A stretch of DNA of 31,735 bases from DSXH01 sp964532065 (GTDB taxonomy: Bacteria > Bacteroidota > Ignavibacteria > Ignavibacteriales > Melioribacteraceae): the NCBI GenBank assembly GCA_964532065.1, contig CAZHHG010000026.1:1-31735 (forward strand), given 5' to 3'. This document shows, piece by piece, positions 1 through 7,894 of this stretch. The position numbers and the translations under genes are program-made. The notes beneath the pieces were generated by a model. The model worked only from the letters and a program-made list of their open reading frames with translations, was not told the DNA's origin and ran no database searches. Numbering within the stretch: the first letter of the stretch is position 1; every line of letters starts with the position of its first letter.

Positions 1-215
1 CCCTCCATATTCTGACCGTGGCATGTAACACACCCGCTCTGTTGAATAAGTGTAAGTCCGTCCAGTTCAGGACTTTCCTGCTGCGAAGATCCACTGTTAT
101 AATTTTCATCCATCATATGCGGAACCACTTCTTCCTTTTGTGTAATCCTGCCTATTATAAAAAAGATCAGGAACAATCCGAGAAAAGCAGCCATCCATTT
201 TTGAGCATTCGTCAT
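1..215 (-). CDS. Membrane-anchored c-type cytochrome, N-terminal part (cut by window edge)
   Basis: Reading the minus strand from an ATG at 213-215 gives 71 codons open to the left edge. The product starts with a short polar stretch and a hydrophobic helix (about residues 8-23, WMAAFLGLFLIFFIIG) that can act as an uncleaved anchor. A Ser/Gln/Glu-rich linker follows, then SGCVTCHGQNMEG. CVTCH is a c-type haem attachment site (CxxCH), and GQNMEG fits a class I cytochrome c just after it. A GGAAAGG ribosome-binding site lies about 9 nt before the ATG. The haem-facing Met and the rest of the fold are outside the window, so the redox partner cannot be named. It lies 124 bp downstream of the amidase gene on the same strand. 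Seen: anchor and CxxCH. Inferred: periplasmic electron carrier. Confidence 0.75.
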   Translation of the reverse strand, partial: MTNAQKWMAAFLGLFLIFFIIGRITQKEEVVPHMMDENYNSGSSQQESPELDGLTLIQQSGCVTCHGQNME

Positions 216-339
216 ATTAAATTACCTTTCCTGTAATATTAGCGTGATAAAATTAATCCGATTAAACTTTATTAACAAATTCCGCCTGAATGTAAGCCGG
301 CAATAATAATTCCACTTCCAATCAACCTGAGAATAACTA

Positions 340-1974
340 TTAGTTTCCGGCCCCTTCAGCAACTTCACGGTCATAAAAATCCCTGTATTTAACAACAGAG
401 TTGAATATTGCCCGTGCTATTTCATTCTGGCCATTAGAACTGTTCAGATAAGCTTCATCTTTCCGGTTCGAGAGAAAACCCGTCTCAATCAAAACGCCCG
501 GCATCGAAGCACCGACCAGGACATAGAATCCAGCCTGTTTAATTCCGAGTGATGGAATCTCAACCCCCTTTTTCCATTCCTGGTTCAGAATGTCGGAAAA
601 CTTTTCGGAATACCTCATATACTGTGAATGGGCCATACTGACAAGTATGAAGTTTTCGTCCGTAAGTTTCTGATACCGGTCGGGATTATCTTCCAGTTTA
701 ATAACACTATTTTCGAACTCGGCAATTTCAATTGCGTCCTGAGTTTTTCCCGGCCTTAAAAGATAAACTTCAAAGCCTCTATGACTAATATCTTTTTTCA
801 CTGTAGAATTGCAGTGAATCGAAATGAATAATTTTCCGCCGGCCTCATTGGCAATTTTACCTCTTTTAAAAAGTTCGATGAACTGATCGGTCTTTCGCGT
901 ATAGACAATTTTTACACCGGGGAGTTCTTTTTCAAAAAGGGCACCGAGTTTAAGGGCCAGTTTAAGATTTATATCCTTCTCTTTAACGCCGGTTACGCCA
1001 ATAGCGCCGGGGTCCTTACCACCGTGCCCCGCATCAATAACAACCGTATCAAAAATCCATTTGGATTTGGAATCGGTTACCGGAAGATTCTGGGAATTAA
1101 AGAGCTTATTATGAATAGTAATCATGATATCGTTGCTTTCAAGATCGAGAAATGCTTCCGATGATGAATATCCTTCTTCGAGAGAAAACTCGAGCTGGGA
1201 ATTCTTTTGAGAAAGCGCAACACGTCTTACGGTTTTTACAAGTCCAGCGCCTTTAATATTGTTTATAATATCAGGCGCCATCGAAATTCCGGGGAAGAAA
1301 ACATAAAGCGTATTGTTATTAATCGAGTGCCGGGGTATCGGTACCTTCCGGGATGTTTTAAGCCGTATCAGCGTACCGTTCGATTTTTCCTCGATGCTCA
1401 GAAGATAAACATCGTAGCCGGAAACGGGCGGTTTTGAAGGTTGCGATTTATCAATTGTTTTTGTTCCGGTCCGATCTTCTTCTTTTTCAACTTCCAGGTT
1501 TGCGTAGAACATATCCGGGGAATAAGGTTCTGATGAAACGACCAGACTTTTTACACTGTTGTCGAAACTTATTTTTTTACCGAATGCAAGACTAAGATAG
1601 TTCTGGCAATAGAGGAGCGGAATGAAGACGTCGTTATTTATCAGCAGCGTTGAGATCGGGAGCTGATAAATACTTGTTGTGTTATCGGAACGGCTGGTCA
1701 AAATAAGGAACTGATTCCTGGCTGTCAGCTTAATGGTGTAATCGGGGAATTTGATCTCAAGCTTTGCGGCATCCTGATTATAGAAAATATTTGCCGATAG
1801 GATCGAGGCAATTTCTTTACCCGATACGAACGCAAATCCGTTCCGCGAGATATAAGAAAGCGTGGATTCTTTTCCGTTGATATCAACAGAAATTTTAAGA
1901 AGGCGCTGAGCATTCAGATCTGCGGAAATCAAAATAAGAATCAAAAAAAGATATTTAACCAGTATACTTCTCAT
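340..1974 (-). CDS. N-acetylmuramoyl-L-alanine amidase (Amidase_3 family)
   Basis: 544 aa. Periplasmic zinc hydrolase that cleaves the amide bond between MurNAc and L-Ala in peptidoglycan, used in cell separation and wall turnover. Residues 1-22 are a signal peptide ending near NAQ. Residues about 25-145 resemble the copper-amine-oxidase-N-like wall-binding fold, and about 187-290 an AMIN-like domain. The catalytic domain covers about 308-535. Expected zinc ligands are visible: H317 in IDAGHGG, E377 in IANEAGG, H387 in SIHCNS. The catalytic Glu is E497 in VLIETGFLSN. Its start lies 6 bp behind the stop of the methyltransferase-family gene, so the two probably form an operon. No regulatory site is visible. 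I leave the symbol open because AmiA, AmiB and AmiC cannot be separated here. Confidence 0.93.
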   Translation of the reverse strand: MRSILVKYLFLILILISADLNAQRLLKISVDINGKESTLSYISRNGFAFVSGKEIASILSANIFYNQDAAKLEIKFPDYTIKLTARNQFLILTSRSDNTTSIYQLPISTLLINNDVFIPLLYCQNYLSLAFGKKISFDNSVKSLVVSSEPYSPDMFYANLEVEKEEDRTGTKTIDKSQPSKPPVSGYDVYLLSIEEKSNGTLIRLKTSRKVPIPRHSINNNTLYVFFPGISMAPDIINNIKGAGLVKTVRRVALSQKNSQLEFSLEEGYSSSEAFLDLESNDIMITIHNKLFNSQNLPVTDSKSKWIFDTVVIDAGHGGKDPGAIGVTGVKEKDINLKLALKLGALFEKELPGVKIVYTRKTDQFIELFKRGKIANEAGGKLFISIHCNSTVKKDISHRGFEVYLLRPGKTQDAIEIAEFENSVIKLEDNPDRYQKLTDENFILVSMAHSQYMRYSEKFSDILNQEWKKGVEIPSLGIKQAGFYVLVGASMPGVLIETGFLSNRKDEAYLNSSNGQNEIARAIFNSVVKYRDFYDREVAEGAGN

Positions 1975-1980
1975 TCCGTA

Positions 1981-2568
1981 TTAACCGATGAAAGGGATAA
2001 TGAAGCCGCTTCTTTTTTTATACTCGGAAAATTTCTCCTTAAAATATCCGGCTAACATTTTTTCTTCAGCCGAAGCACGCATAATAAGAAGGGGAATTTC
2101 CAGAATCAGGATTAATGGAAGAGCCAGGTAACTTAACAATGCTACTCCCGCACCGAGATCACTCAAAATCTGACTCAGATACTGGGGATGACGGATAACT
2201 TTATAAATTCCATTTGTATATAATTTATGATCTTTCAATATCACAATATCGGGTGCATAAGAACTTCCAAGGGATTTGTATGAGTAAACCTGCAGCCATG
2301 AAAAAAGGGCAAAGAAACCCAATCCCACAAATCTCGCCGTTTGAATAGAACCATTCTTCTCTATATTAAAAGTACCCACATTAAAAATACCCAGTATGAT
2401 CAGAATCAGGACTACGGCTGAAACATTCGGAGGAATCTTCTGAAGAAAAGTATCAGGTTTTACAAGAACCCTGGTAATAGACGTTTTCAGACCTTTCCGG
2501 GCCCCTCCCCAGTTTGCGGTCATAGAAAGGAATAAGATTATTGCTGCAATCAGATTAACTGGATCCAT
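1981..2568 (-). CDS. Isoprenylcysteine carboxyl methyltransferase-family membrane protein
   Basis: 195 aa integral membrane protein with about five hydrophobic segments (roughly 5-20, 48-64, 79-96, 137-150, 150-164). The C-terminal half has the ICMT/PEMT signature: YTNGIYKVIRHPQYLSQ (about 117-133), with RHPQY at 126-130, followed by the conserved ASAEEKML and a C-terminal SEYKKRSGFIIPF. This family uses S-adenosylmethionine to methylate lipophilic substrates within the membrane. In bacteria the substrate is usually unknown, and prenylated proteins are not expected, so the substrate here is open. It is the first gene of a probable two-gene operon with the amidase and is divergent from the pilin-like cassette at 2803. 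Confidence 0.82.
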   Translation of the reverse strand: MDPVNLIAAIILFLSMTANWGGARKGLKTSITRVLVKPDTFLQKIPPNVSAVVLILIILGIFNVGTFNIEKNGSIQTARFVGLGFFALFSWLQVYSYKSLGSSYAPDIVILKDHKLYTNGIYKVIRHPQYLSQILSDLGAGVALLSYLALPLILILEIPLLIMRASAEEKMLAGYFKEKFSEYKKRSGFIIPFIG

Positions 2569-2802
2569 ATTAATGTCATTTAATAAAAACTGAATACAAT
2601 ATAATAACTTTAGAATAAATCCTGCCGTCAGAAATTGAGGTCATACGTTTACATTTTTACATGTCACAGTTACATGCTGATTGGCCGGAGTTCAGAAACT
2701 TGAATTTAGCCCAGTTTACCTTCCTTAGCTTAGCACAATTTTTGACAAGTAGACCGGGGGAAATGGGGGGATTTTTTTTAGAAAGTACTGTGTGTTAAAA
2801 TT
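2569..2802. promoter_or_regulatory. Divergent intergenic region between methyltransferase gene and pilin-like cassette 1
   Basis: 234 bp between two genes that read away from each other, so promoters for both directions must lie in or upstream of it. Features seen are an AT-rich stretch at about 2575-2615, a TTGACA at 2742-2747, and a purine block (GGGGGAAATGGGGGGA followed by a T run) at about 2755-2779. TTGACA has no convincing -10 element 16-18 bp downstream, so I do not call a promoter box. No good Shine-Dalgarno precedes the ATG at 2803. Confidence 0.4.
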
Positions 2803-3306
2803 ATGAACACCGGGCAAATGTTAATTACAATAGCCGCATTGCTGCTGCTTTCTCTGGTTATACTCCGGATTAATAATGTTTTCTTCAGCACCAGCTCGGT
2901 AATGCTCGATACAAAATTCGGAGTTCTGGCTGTTTCACTAGGTACTTCAATAATCGAGGAAGCCAACAGCAAAGCATTCGACAAAGCGACAGATACTACT
3001 TCCGTCAGTGAAACTTCCGGTCTAACAACAGTAGCATCACTCGGCCCGGAAGCAGGTGAGGTATATCCGGATTTCAACGACTTTGACGATTTCAACGGAT
3101 ATTTCCGAAGTACTGCCGGCGATTCTACTTTTCAATCCGCTCCATTTTATATCTCCTGCCAGGTTGGTTATATATCTCCTGCTAATCCGGAATCATTTGT
3201 TGCATCACAGACCTGGCATAAAAAAATAAATGTGACCGTTACAAGTCCGTCAATGAAAGATACCATTCGTTTATCATCGGTCTTCAGCTACTGGTATTTC
3301 AGGTAG
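2803..3306 (+). CDS. Minor pilin-like protein, cassette 1 gene A
   Basis: 167 aa, no confident family name. MNTGQM is followed by a single hydrophobic helix (about 7-24) and then an extended extracytoplasmic part, the general layout of a pseudopilin. There is no classical prepilin leader with Glu at +5; the only leader-like element is the TGQ before the helix. A conserved acidic stretch DFNDFDDFNGYF (90-101) and a C-terminal SYWYFR are shared with its paralogue at 5491. Within the cassette it sits where a PilV/GspI-like minor pilin would. The next gene starts 4 bp after its stop. ATG 2803 is supported by exact conservation of MNTGQMLITI in the paralogue. Pilin-like role is inference from topology and neighbours. 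Confidence 0.6.
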   Translation: MNTGQMLITIAALLLLSLVILRINNVFFSTSSVMLDTKFGVLAVSLGTSIIEEANSKAFDKATDTTSVSETSGLTTVASLGPEAGEVYPDFNDFDDFNGYFRSTAGDSTFQSAPFYISCQVGYISPANPESFVASQTWHKKINVTVTSPSMKDTIRLSSVFSYWYFR

Positions 3307-3310
3307 TCAA

Positions 3311-3910
3311 ATGGGATATAGTACTTTAATCGACATATTGGGTTCAACTATAGTAGGCGGTATGCTCTTCCTGATACTGCTTAGAATGAATGATGCTTCA
3401 GTTAAAAACACATATAATTACGGTGGAGAGTTGATTGTTCAGCAGAACCTCGTGGAAATTGTTGCTCTTCTGGAATATGATTTCAGAAAAATCGGTTACT
3501 GTAAAGATTGGGAACAGATTCCAGATCCATCTAAAGCAATCCTGGAGGCCGATTCAAACAGCATTTCATTTCTCACCGATGTTGATTCAGATGAAATCGT
3601 AGACACACTTCATTACTATCTTGGTTCACCTGATTCACTTTTAGAAACACCTAACCCTGATGATCGGTTATTATACCGTGTTGTTAATAATGATATACCC
3701 GGTGGTTCGAATCTCGGTGTTACAAAATTTAAAATGATTTATTACAATGCTCTCGGCCAGCAGCTTCCCTTCCCGATTGCAGTACCAAGTTCAATTTACA
3801 CAATGAGAATCGATATAAAAGTTGAAAGTACGATTGCATACGAGAATGAGTATTCAACTGTATTCTGGCGGCAGATCAGACTTGCAGCACGAAACCTCAA
3901 AAACAGGTGA
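3311..3910 (+). CDS. PilW/GspJ-like minor pilin, cassette 1 gene B
   Basis: 199 aa. An N-terminal hydrophobic helix (about 5-26, with GSTIVGGMLFLILLR) is followed by a helix that includes LLEYDFRKIGYC, matching the DLRRAGY-type segment of PilW/GspJ-like minor pseudopilins. After that come the expected beta elements: NSISFLTDVDSDEIVDTLHYYLG, then LLYRVV, then LGVTKFKMIYYNALG, then a final strand IYTMRIDIKVES. This order is typical of PilW-like proteins. There is no canonical prepilin peptidase site, only MGYSTLID before the helix. It lies 4 bp after gene A and 6 bp before gene C, so one transcript is likely. Role inferred: part of a pilus-like or secretion pseudopilus tip in the envelope. Confidence 0.65.
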   Translation: MGYSTLIDILGSTIVGGMLFLILLRMNDASVKNTYNYGGELIVQQNLVEIVALLEYDFRKIGYCKDWEQIPDPSKAILEADSNSISFLTDVDSDEIVDTLHYYLGSPDSLLETPNPDDRLLYRVVNNDIPGGSNLGVTKFKMIYYNALGQQLPFPIAVPSSIYTMRIDIKVESTIAYENEYSTVFWRQIRLAARNLKNR

Positions 3911-3916
3911 TCTAAA

Positions 3917-5293
3917 ATGGGCGGTAAAGGAGCTATACTTCTTATACTCGGTTTCAGTTTAATATTTCTTGTTGTCGGGCAGAATTTTGCCGGTTTATCA
4001 ACCCGCGCGGTTGAAAATGAATCCAAATACTATATTGATGCCGTTTCTCATAATCTTGCTATTACCGGGGCTAATATGGCGGCTAATCAGTTGTTCATGG
4101 ATAAATACTGGGAGGCAGGTTATACGAATCTCAGTTTCTGCGGCGGAGTAATAAACGTATATATAAGCAATCATATTAATGGATTAACAGGTAAGACTAC
4201 AATCTGTCATAAACCAGAAAATGACGGGGGCACCACTATCTTAATAGCCACAAGTGCGGTCTCCGCTCATCTTTCTCATGGCGATTATCTCGGTCCTTGC
4301 GGAGGTGCCGAATTTGACGATCAGATTGCGACAATTATTTCAGAAGGTACTTATAAGGGTGTTACCAAAACTATAATTGTACAATTAAAACCGAGTAACT
4401 TCGCCAAGTTCGGAAATTTCTATTCGTCGATGAGTGCTTACCCAGCAACCGGCGATACTTTCAACGGACCATTCCATGTGAATGCAAAACTGACAACCGA
4501 CGGTACTCCGGTCTTTTGGGGTAAAGTAACTACTAAGAACGGATTGAAAAAACAAGGGACTCCAGCCGACCCGAAGTTTTACGGCGGATACGAAACCGGT
4601 GTTGACCTCCCGCTTAAATTCGATACAACCGGACTCCGTTCCCATGCAAGCCGGATTTTCAGGGATACAACCAATAACAATTATATCACTAACGTCAGGC
4701 TCTATTTCAATAATGACGCAACCGTTACATATAGTCAGAGCATAAACGGCGGCACATGGAGTACACCCAAAACTGTTTCAGTTACCTCTTTTGCACCCAG
4801 CGGTGTTGTTTATGTTGAAAGAGGAAATATTTATACAAAGGGGACTCTCGACGGCAGGATTACAATCGCTGCCACAAAAATTAATTCAACCGGTGCCGGA
4901 CAGGTCTTTTTTGAAGATAATCTTGTTTACAAGGATGATCCGAGGGTAATTCCAACTTCTAACGATATGCTGGGGATTATTGCCGAGAGTAATATAAGAA
5001 TTCAAGATAATGCAAATACACGAGGGAAAAGTATAAACACACATGCTTCTATGTTCTCACTAACCGGGAATATCGGTCCAGAGTATGGTCTGATCAACCA
5101 GTCATTCCTTGGAAACTGGAATATACTGGGTGGTTTAATCGCAAAAGATACGCGTCAGACTGCCGTATACTCGGGGAGCACTCCCGTTAAAGGTTTAAGA
5201 TTTGTTCATGCTTACGATACCCGTTTTTTACTTTCGGTTCCGCCTTATTTTCCGCACACGCAGAATTTTGAAGTTGTTTCCTGGTATGAGTAA
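3917..5293 (+). CDS. PilX-like large minor pilin with inserted Cys/His mini-domain, cassette 1 gene C
   Basis: 458 aa. MGGKG and a hydrophobic helix (about 6-24) are followed by a long amphipathic region (ENESKYYIDAVSHNLAITGANMAAN) as in PilX-like pilins. A large beta-rich passenger holds GPFHVN (184-189), GVVYVERGNIYTKGTLDGRITI, DMLGIIAESNIRI (350-362) and a conserved end NFEVVSWYE. The DMLGI segment is reminiscent of DUF4900-like proteins. It differs from the paralogue at 6661 by an insert (about residues 92-130) with C97, H98, H118, H121 and C128, listed separately. It is the last gene of cassette 1. Seen: anchor, beta-rich body, insert. Inferred: surface tip protein of a pilus-like structure. 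Confidence 0.62.
   Translation: MGGKGAILLILGFSLIFLVVGQNFAGLSTRAVENESKYYIDAVSHNLAITGANMAANQLFMDKYWEAGYTNLSFCGGVINVYISNHINGLTGKTTICHKPENDGGTTILIATSAVSAHLSHGDYLGPCGGAEFDDQIATIISEGTYKGVTKTIIVQLKPSNFAKFGNFYSSMSAYPATGDTFNGPFHVNAKLTTDGTPVFWGKVTTKNGLKKQGTPADPKFYGGYETGVDLPLKFDTTGLRSHASRIFRDTTNNNYITNVRLYFNNDATVTYSQSINGGTWSTPKTVSVTSFAPSGVVYVERGNIYTKGTLDGRITIAATKINSTGAGQVFFEDNLVYKDDPRVIPTSNDMLGIIAESNIRIQDNANTRGKSINTHASMFSLTGNIGPEYGLINQSFLGNWNILGGLIAKDTRQTAVYSGSTPVKGLRFVHAYDTRFLLSVPPYFPHTQNFEVVSWYE
4190..4306 (+). other. Inserted CHxP...AHLxHGDYLGPC mini-domain (residues about 92-130 of gene C)
   Basis: The insert reads TTICHKP, a Gly/Thr linker, then AVSAHLSHGDYLGPC. It interrupts a region that is continuous in the paralogue: VYISNHIN before and DDQIATIISEGTYKG after, against AVLTTVNVYQNIRELNVTGTYRN. 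The pattern is one I know from secreted proteins of Bacteroidota and Ignavibacteria, where it occurs as a short repeat-like module. Two Cys and three His residues suggest a metal site or a disulphide clasp; that function is inference. Confidence 0.6.
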
Positions 5294-5490
5294 TAATGAA
5301 AATTTTTTGATTTGATCAGCTTCATTACATTCAGATACATGATGAATTAATAACGGTTAATTTTTTTTCTTTGAATTTCGATAATAATAGTAGGTCTATC
5401 AAAACCGGCCGGGATGTTCTGCAGCACAGTATTAGTGTAGAATAAAGCCGGCAATTTTTATATCTTTTTGCAGGAATTGTTAGGGAATAA

Positions 5491-6018
5491 ATGAATACCG
5501 GACAAATGCTCATAACTATTGGTGCTGTATTTTTATTAAGTATGGTCATCCTTACTACAAACCGGGGTTTGATTACAACAAACTCGACGATGATAGATAA
5601 CCGTTACGGTATTCTTGCTGCTTCTTTGGCAACCTCTACTGTCGAAAAAGCTACAGGCAAAGCATTCGATCATAATACTGATACAATTGCTGTTACATCA
5701 TTGACTTCACTTACAAATATAAACTCATTGGGGATTGAAACCGGAGAGTTCTCTAGTAATCCTGATGAATTCAACGACTTTGACGATTATAATTGTTTCA
5801 GGACAACTCCAAAACTGGATACTCTAGCCTTCGAAGGAACAAACAGAAGAATCGTATTCCAAACATTCTGCAGAGTGGATTATGTATCGCTTAATAATCC
5901 GAATTCAACTTATAACCAGAGAACGTGGCATAAAAGATTGATCGTTAGAGTGATTACTCCGGAGATGACGGATACGGTTAAACTATCTACAATATACAGT
6001 TATTGGTATTTCAGGTGA
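5491..6018 (+). CDS. Minor pilin-like protein, cassette 2 gene A
   Basis: 175 aa, paralogue of the product at 2803. Shared are MNTGQMLITI, the hydrophobic helix (about 7-22), KAFDxxTDT, EFNDFDDYN (93-101), TWHKR near 151 and the C-terminal SYWYFR. The 20-nt stretch encoding FNDFDD is almost unchanged at DNA level between the two copies. The start is supported by an AGGGA before ATG 5491. The stop is 3 bp from gene B. As with the paralogue, no canonical prepilin cleavage site is present. Function by analogy: pseudopilin-like envelope protein. Confidence 0.6.
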   Translation: MNTGQMLITIGAVFLLSMVILTTNRGLITTNSTMIDNRYGILAASLATSTVEKATGKAFDHNTDTIAVTSLTSLTNINSLGIETGEFSSNPDEFNDFDDYNCFRTTPKLDTLAFEGTNRRIVFQTFCRVDYVSLNNPNSTYNQRTWHKRLIVRVITPEMTDTVKLSTIYSYWYFR

Positions 6019-6021
6019 GAT

Positions 6022-6651
6022 ATGGGTTTTAGCGCAATACTCGACATAATCGGATCAACAATTATCGGCGGGATGTTATTAATGATTCTGCTTAGGATGA
6101 ACGATTCTGCGGTTCAGAATAATTACCAGTACAGCGGCGAAAGAATTGTTCAGCAGAATCTGGTTGACGTTGTAAAACTTCTGGAATATGATTTCAGAAA
6201 GATCGGGTACTGCAACAACTGGATGGCAATCCCGAATCCAGCCATGGCAATTATACGTGCAGACTCAAACAGAATTTCATTCTTAACAGACATTGTAACT
6301 ACTTCAAATCCATACGGCGACGGGGTTGTTGATACGCTGCATTACTATCTCGGACCGACTTCACAATTGACAGTAACACCGAATCCGTTCGACAGATTAT
6401 TATACCGTGTAATAAACTCCACAACTCCCGGCGGTTCAAACCTGGGCATCACTCAATTCAGACTAACTTATTTTGATGCAAACGGTGATACTATAACTAC
6501 AATGCCTGCCTCCCCTCCGCTAGGAATAGCCGCTATTCAAATTGATATGGCGGTTGAGAATCCAGCAGCATACGGCAATGATTATGCTGCCGATAAAAGA
6601 GTTCTTTGGCGGCAGGTAAGATTACCTGCAAGAAACTTTACTTTAAGGTAG
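6022..6651 (+). CDS. PilW/GspJ-like minor pilin, cassette 2 gene B
   Basis: 209 aa, paralogue of the product at 3311 with the same order of elements: a hydrophobic N-terminal helix (IIGSTIIGGMLLMILLR), LLEYDFRKIGYCNNW, NRISFLTD, a hydrophobic strand after DGVVDTLHYYLG, LLYRVIN, LGITQFRLTYFDANGD, and a last strand IAAIQIDMAVEN. Compared with copy 1 it carries a few extra residues around VTTSNPYGD and near the C-terminus (DYAADKRVLW). That pattern fits divergence after duplication, not a recent copy. It lies 3 bp after gene A and 9 bp before gene C. Confidence 0.65.
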   Translation: MGFSAILDIIGSTIIGGMLLMILLRMNDSAVQNNYQYSGERIVQQNLVDVVKLLEYDFRKIGYCNNWMAIPNPAMAIIRADSNRISFLTDIVTTSNPYGDGVVDTLHYYLGPTSQLTVTPNPFDRLLYRVINSTTPGGSNLGITQFRLTYFDANGDTITTMPASPPLGIAAIQIDMAVENPAAYGNDYAADKRVLWRQVRLPARNFTLR

Positions 6652-6660
6652 GAAGATTAA

Positions 6661-7890
6661 ATGGGTGGAAAAGGAGCAATATTACTAGTTCTCGGTTTCT
6701 CAATTATTTTCATGGTAGCCGGCAGAAATTTTAACAGCATGGCAACCGCTACAGTTGAGAATTTTGCCAATTACTATCTTGATGCAAAAGCTCATAGTAT
6801 TGCCGCAACCGGCGTTAATCTTGTTACAAATCAGGTCTTCCTAAACAACTCAATTGCCGACCAGACATTTAATTACAGTTTCGACGGTGGCACAATAAGA
6901 GCAGTATTAACAACCGTTAATGTTTATCAAAATATAAGAGAGCTGAATGTAACCGGGACCTACCGTAATTACTCAGCCAACATCAGGCTTGTTTTAAGAC
7001 CAAGTTCTTTCTCAAAATATGCTTATTTCTCTCATTCTGAATCCGCTAATATTTACTGGACAACAAGAGATACTGTTTGGGGCCCTCTCCATACAAACGG
7101 ATCGTTACGTGTTGCAGACAGACCGGTATTCATGGGTAAAGTTACTATAGACGGCAGTTTAGTTAAATACAGCAACAGCGCGCGTCCACAATTTCTTGGA
7201 GGATTTGAGACAGGAGTTCACATTGCTATCCCCTCCAACGGTGTTTCCAATCTTAATGCAGCAGCAACAGCTGGCGGTTATAAATTTACCGGGCGTTCTC
7301 TGGTTTATCTAGAGTTCAGGGGAGACAGTCTCCGATACAGATACAGTAGTTCCGGGACCTGGAATTATGCATTGGCTTCGACGTTTGCACCAAACGGGGC
7401 AATTTTTGCTGAGAATGCCGAGTTGAGAATCAAAGGAAGAGTAAAAGGAAGATTTACAATTGGATCTTCAGGAACTGGAGGAGACCGGGGTAAAATATAT
7501 CTGGACGATGACGTTTATTACAATACCGATCCCCAGGTAAATCCGAATTCACAGGATATGCTCGGAATAGTTGCACAGAGAGATATTGAAATTACCAACA
7601 ATGCCGCCAACAATAATAATATTAGGGTTCAAGCATCAATTTATTCGGAGTCTGGATCCTTCCAGGCAGAGGACTATCAGAGCAGACCGGTTGCCGGAGC
7701 TATCTATTTGTACGGCGGTGTTATTCAAAATGCCAGAGGCCCGGTGGGTGAATTCAGAACTTCCGGCGGTGTCTCTACAATCATAAACGGATTCTCGAAA
7801 CGTTACCGTTACGACGACAGGTTTATGGTTGCTAGTCCCCCATTCTTCCCAGGTACAGGAAATTTTGAAATTGTTTCCTGGTTTGAATAG
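6661..7890 (+). CDS. PilX-like large minor pilin without the Cys/His insert, cassette 2 gene C
   Basis: 409 aa, paralogue of the product at 3917. MGGKGAILL and the helix (about 6-24) are nearly identical, followed by TVENFANYYLDAKAHSIAATGVN. The passenger keeps PVFMGKV, GPLHTN (141-146), FAPNGAIFAENAELRIKGRV, DMLGIVAQRDIEI and the end NFEIVSWFE. It lacks the CHxP/HGDYLGPC insert, which accounts for much of the length difference. A GGAAG lies just before the ATG. Its stop is 4 bp from the stop of the convergent epimerase gene, leaving almost no room for a terminator. Confidence 0.62.
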   Translation: MGGKGAILLVLGFSIIFMVAGRNFNSMATATVENFANYYLDAKAHSIAATGVNLVTNQVFLNNSIADQTFNYSFDGGTIRAVLTTVNVYQNIRELNVTGTYRNYSANIRLVLRPSSFSKYAYFSHSESANIYWTTRDTVWGPLHTNGSLRVADRPVFMGKVTIDGSLVKYSNSARPQFLGGFETGVHIAIPSNGVSNLNAAATAGGYKFTGRSLVYLEFRGDSLRYRYSSSGTWNYALASTFAPNGAIFAENAELRIKGRVKGRFTIGSSGTGGDRGKIYLDDDVYYNTDPQVNPNSQDMLGIVAQRDIEITNNAANNNNIRVQASIYSESGSFQAEDYQSRPVAGAIYLYGGVIQNARGPVGEFRTSGGVSTIINGFSKRYRYDDRFMVASPPFFPGTGNFEIVSWFE

Positions 7891-7894
7891 ATTT

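Larger units (their letters stand above)
2803..7890 (+). repeat. Tandem duplication of a three-gene minor-pilin-like cassette
   Basis: Units 2803-5293 and 5491-7890 carry the same three genes in the same order and spacing. Protein similarity is clear over full length while DNA identity is patchy, so the duplication is old. The 197 bp between units is AT-rich, has no gene, and may hold a second promoter; I see no clear terminator hairpin in it. Confidence 0.8.

Noticed and set aside
18..236. Plus-strand open frame of 72 codons at the left edge
   Set aside because: It lies opposite the cytochrome c frame, has no family motif and no ribosome-binding site; the minus-strand reading has a membrane anchor and CxxCH.
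2742..2770. Sigma70 promoter with TTGACA
   Set aside because: The expected -10 position is a G-rich block with no TATAAT-like sequence.
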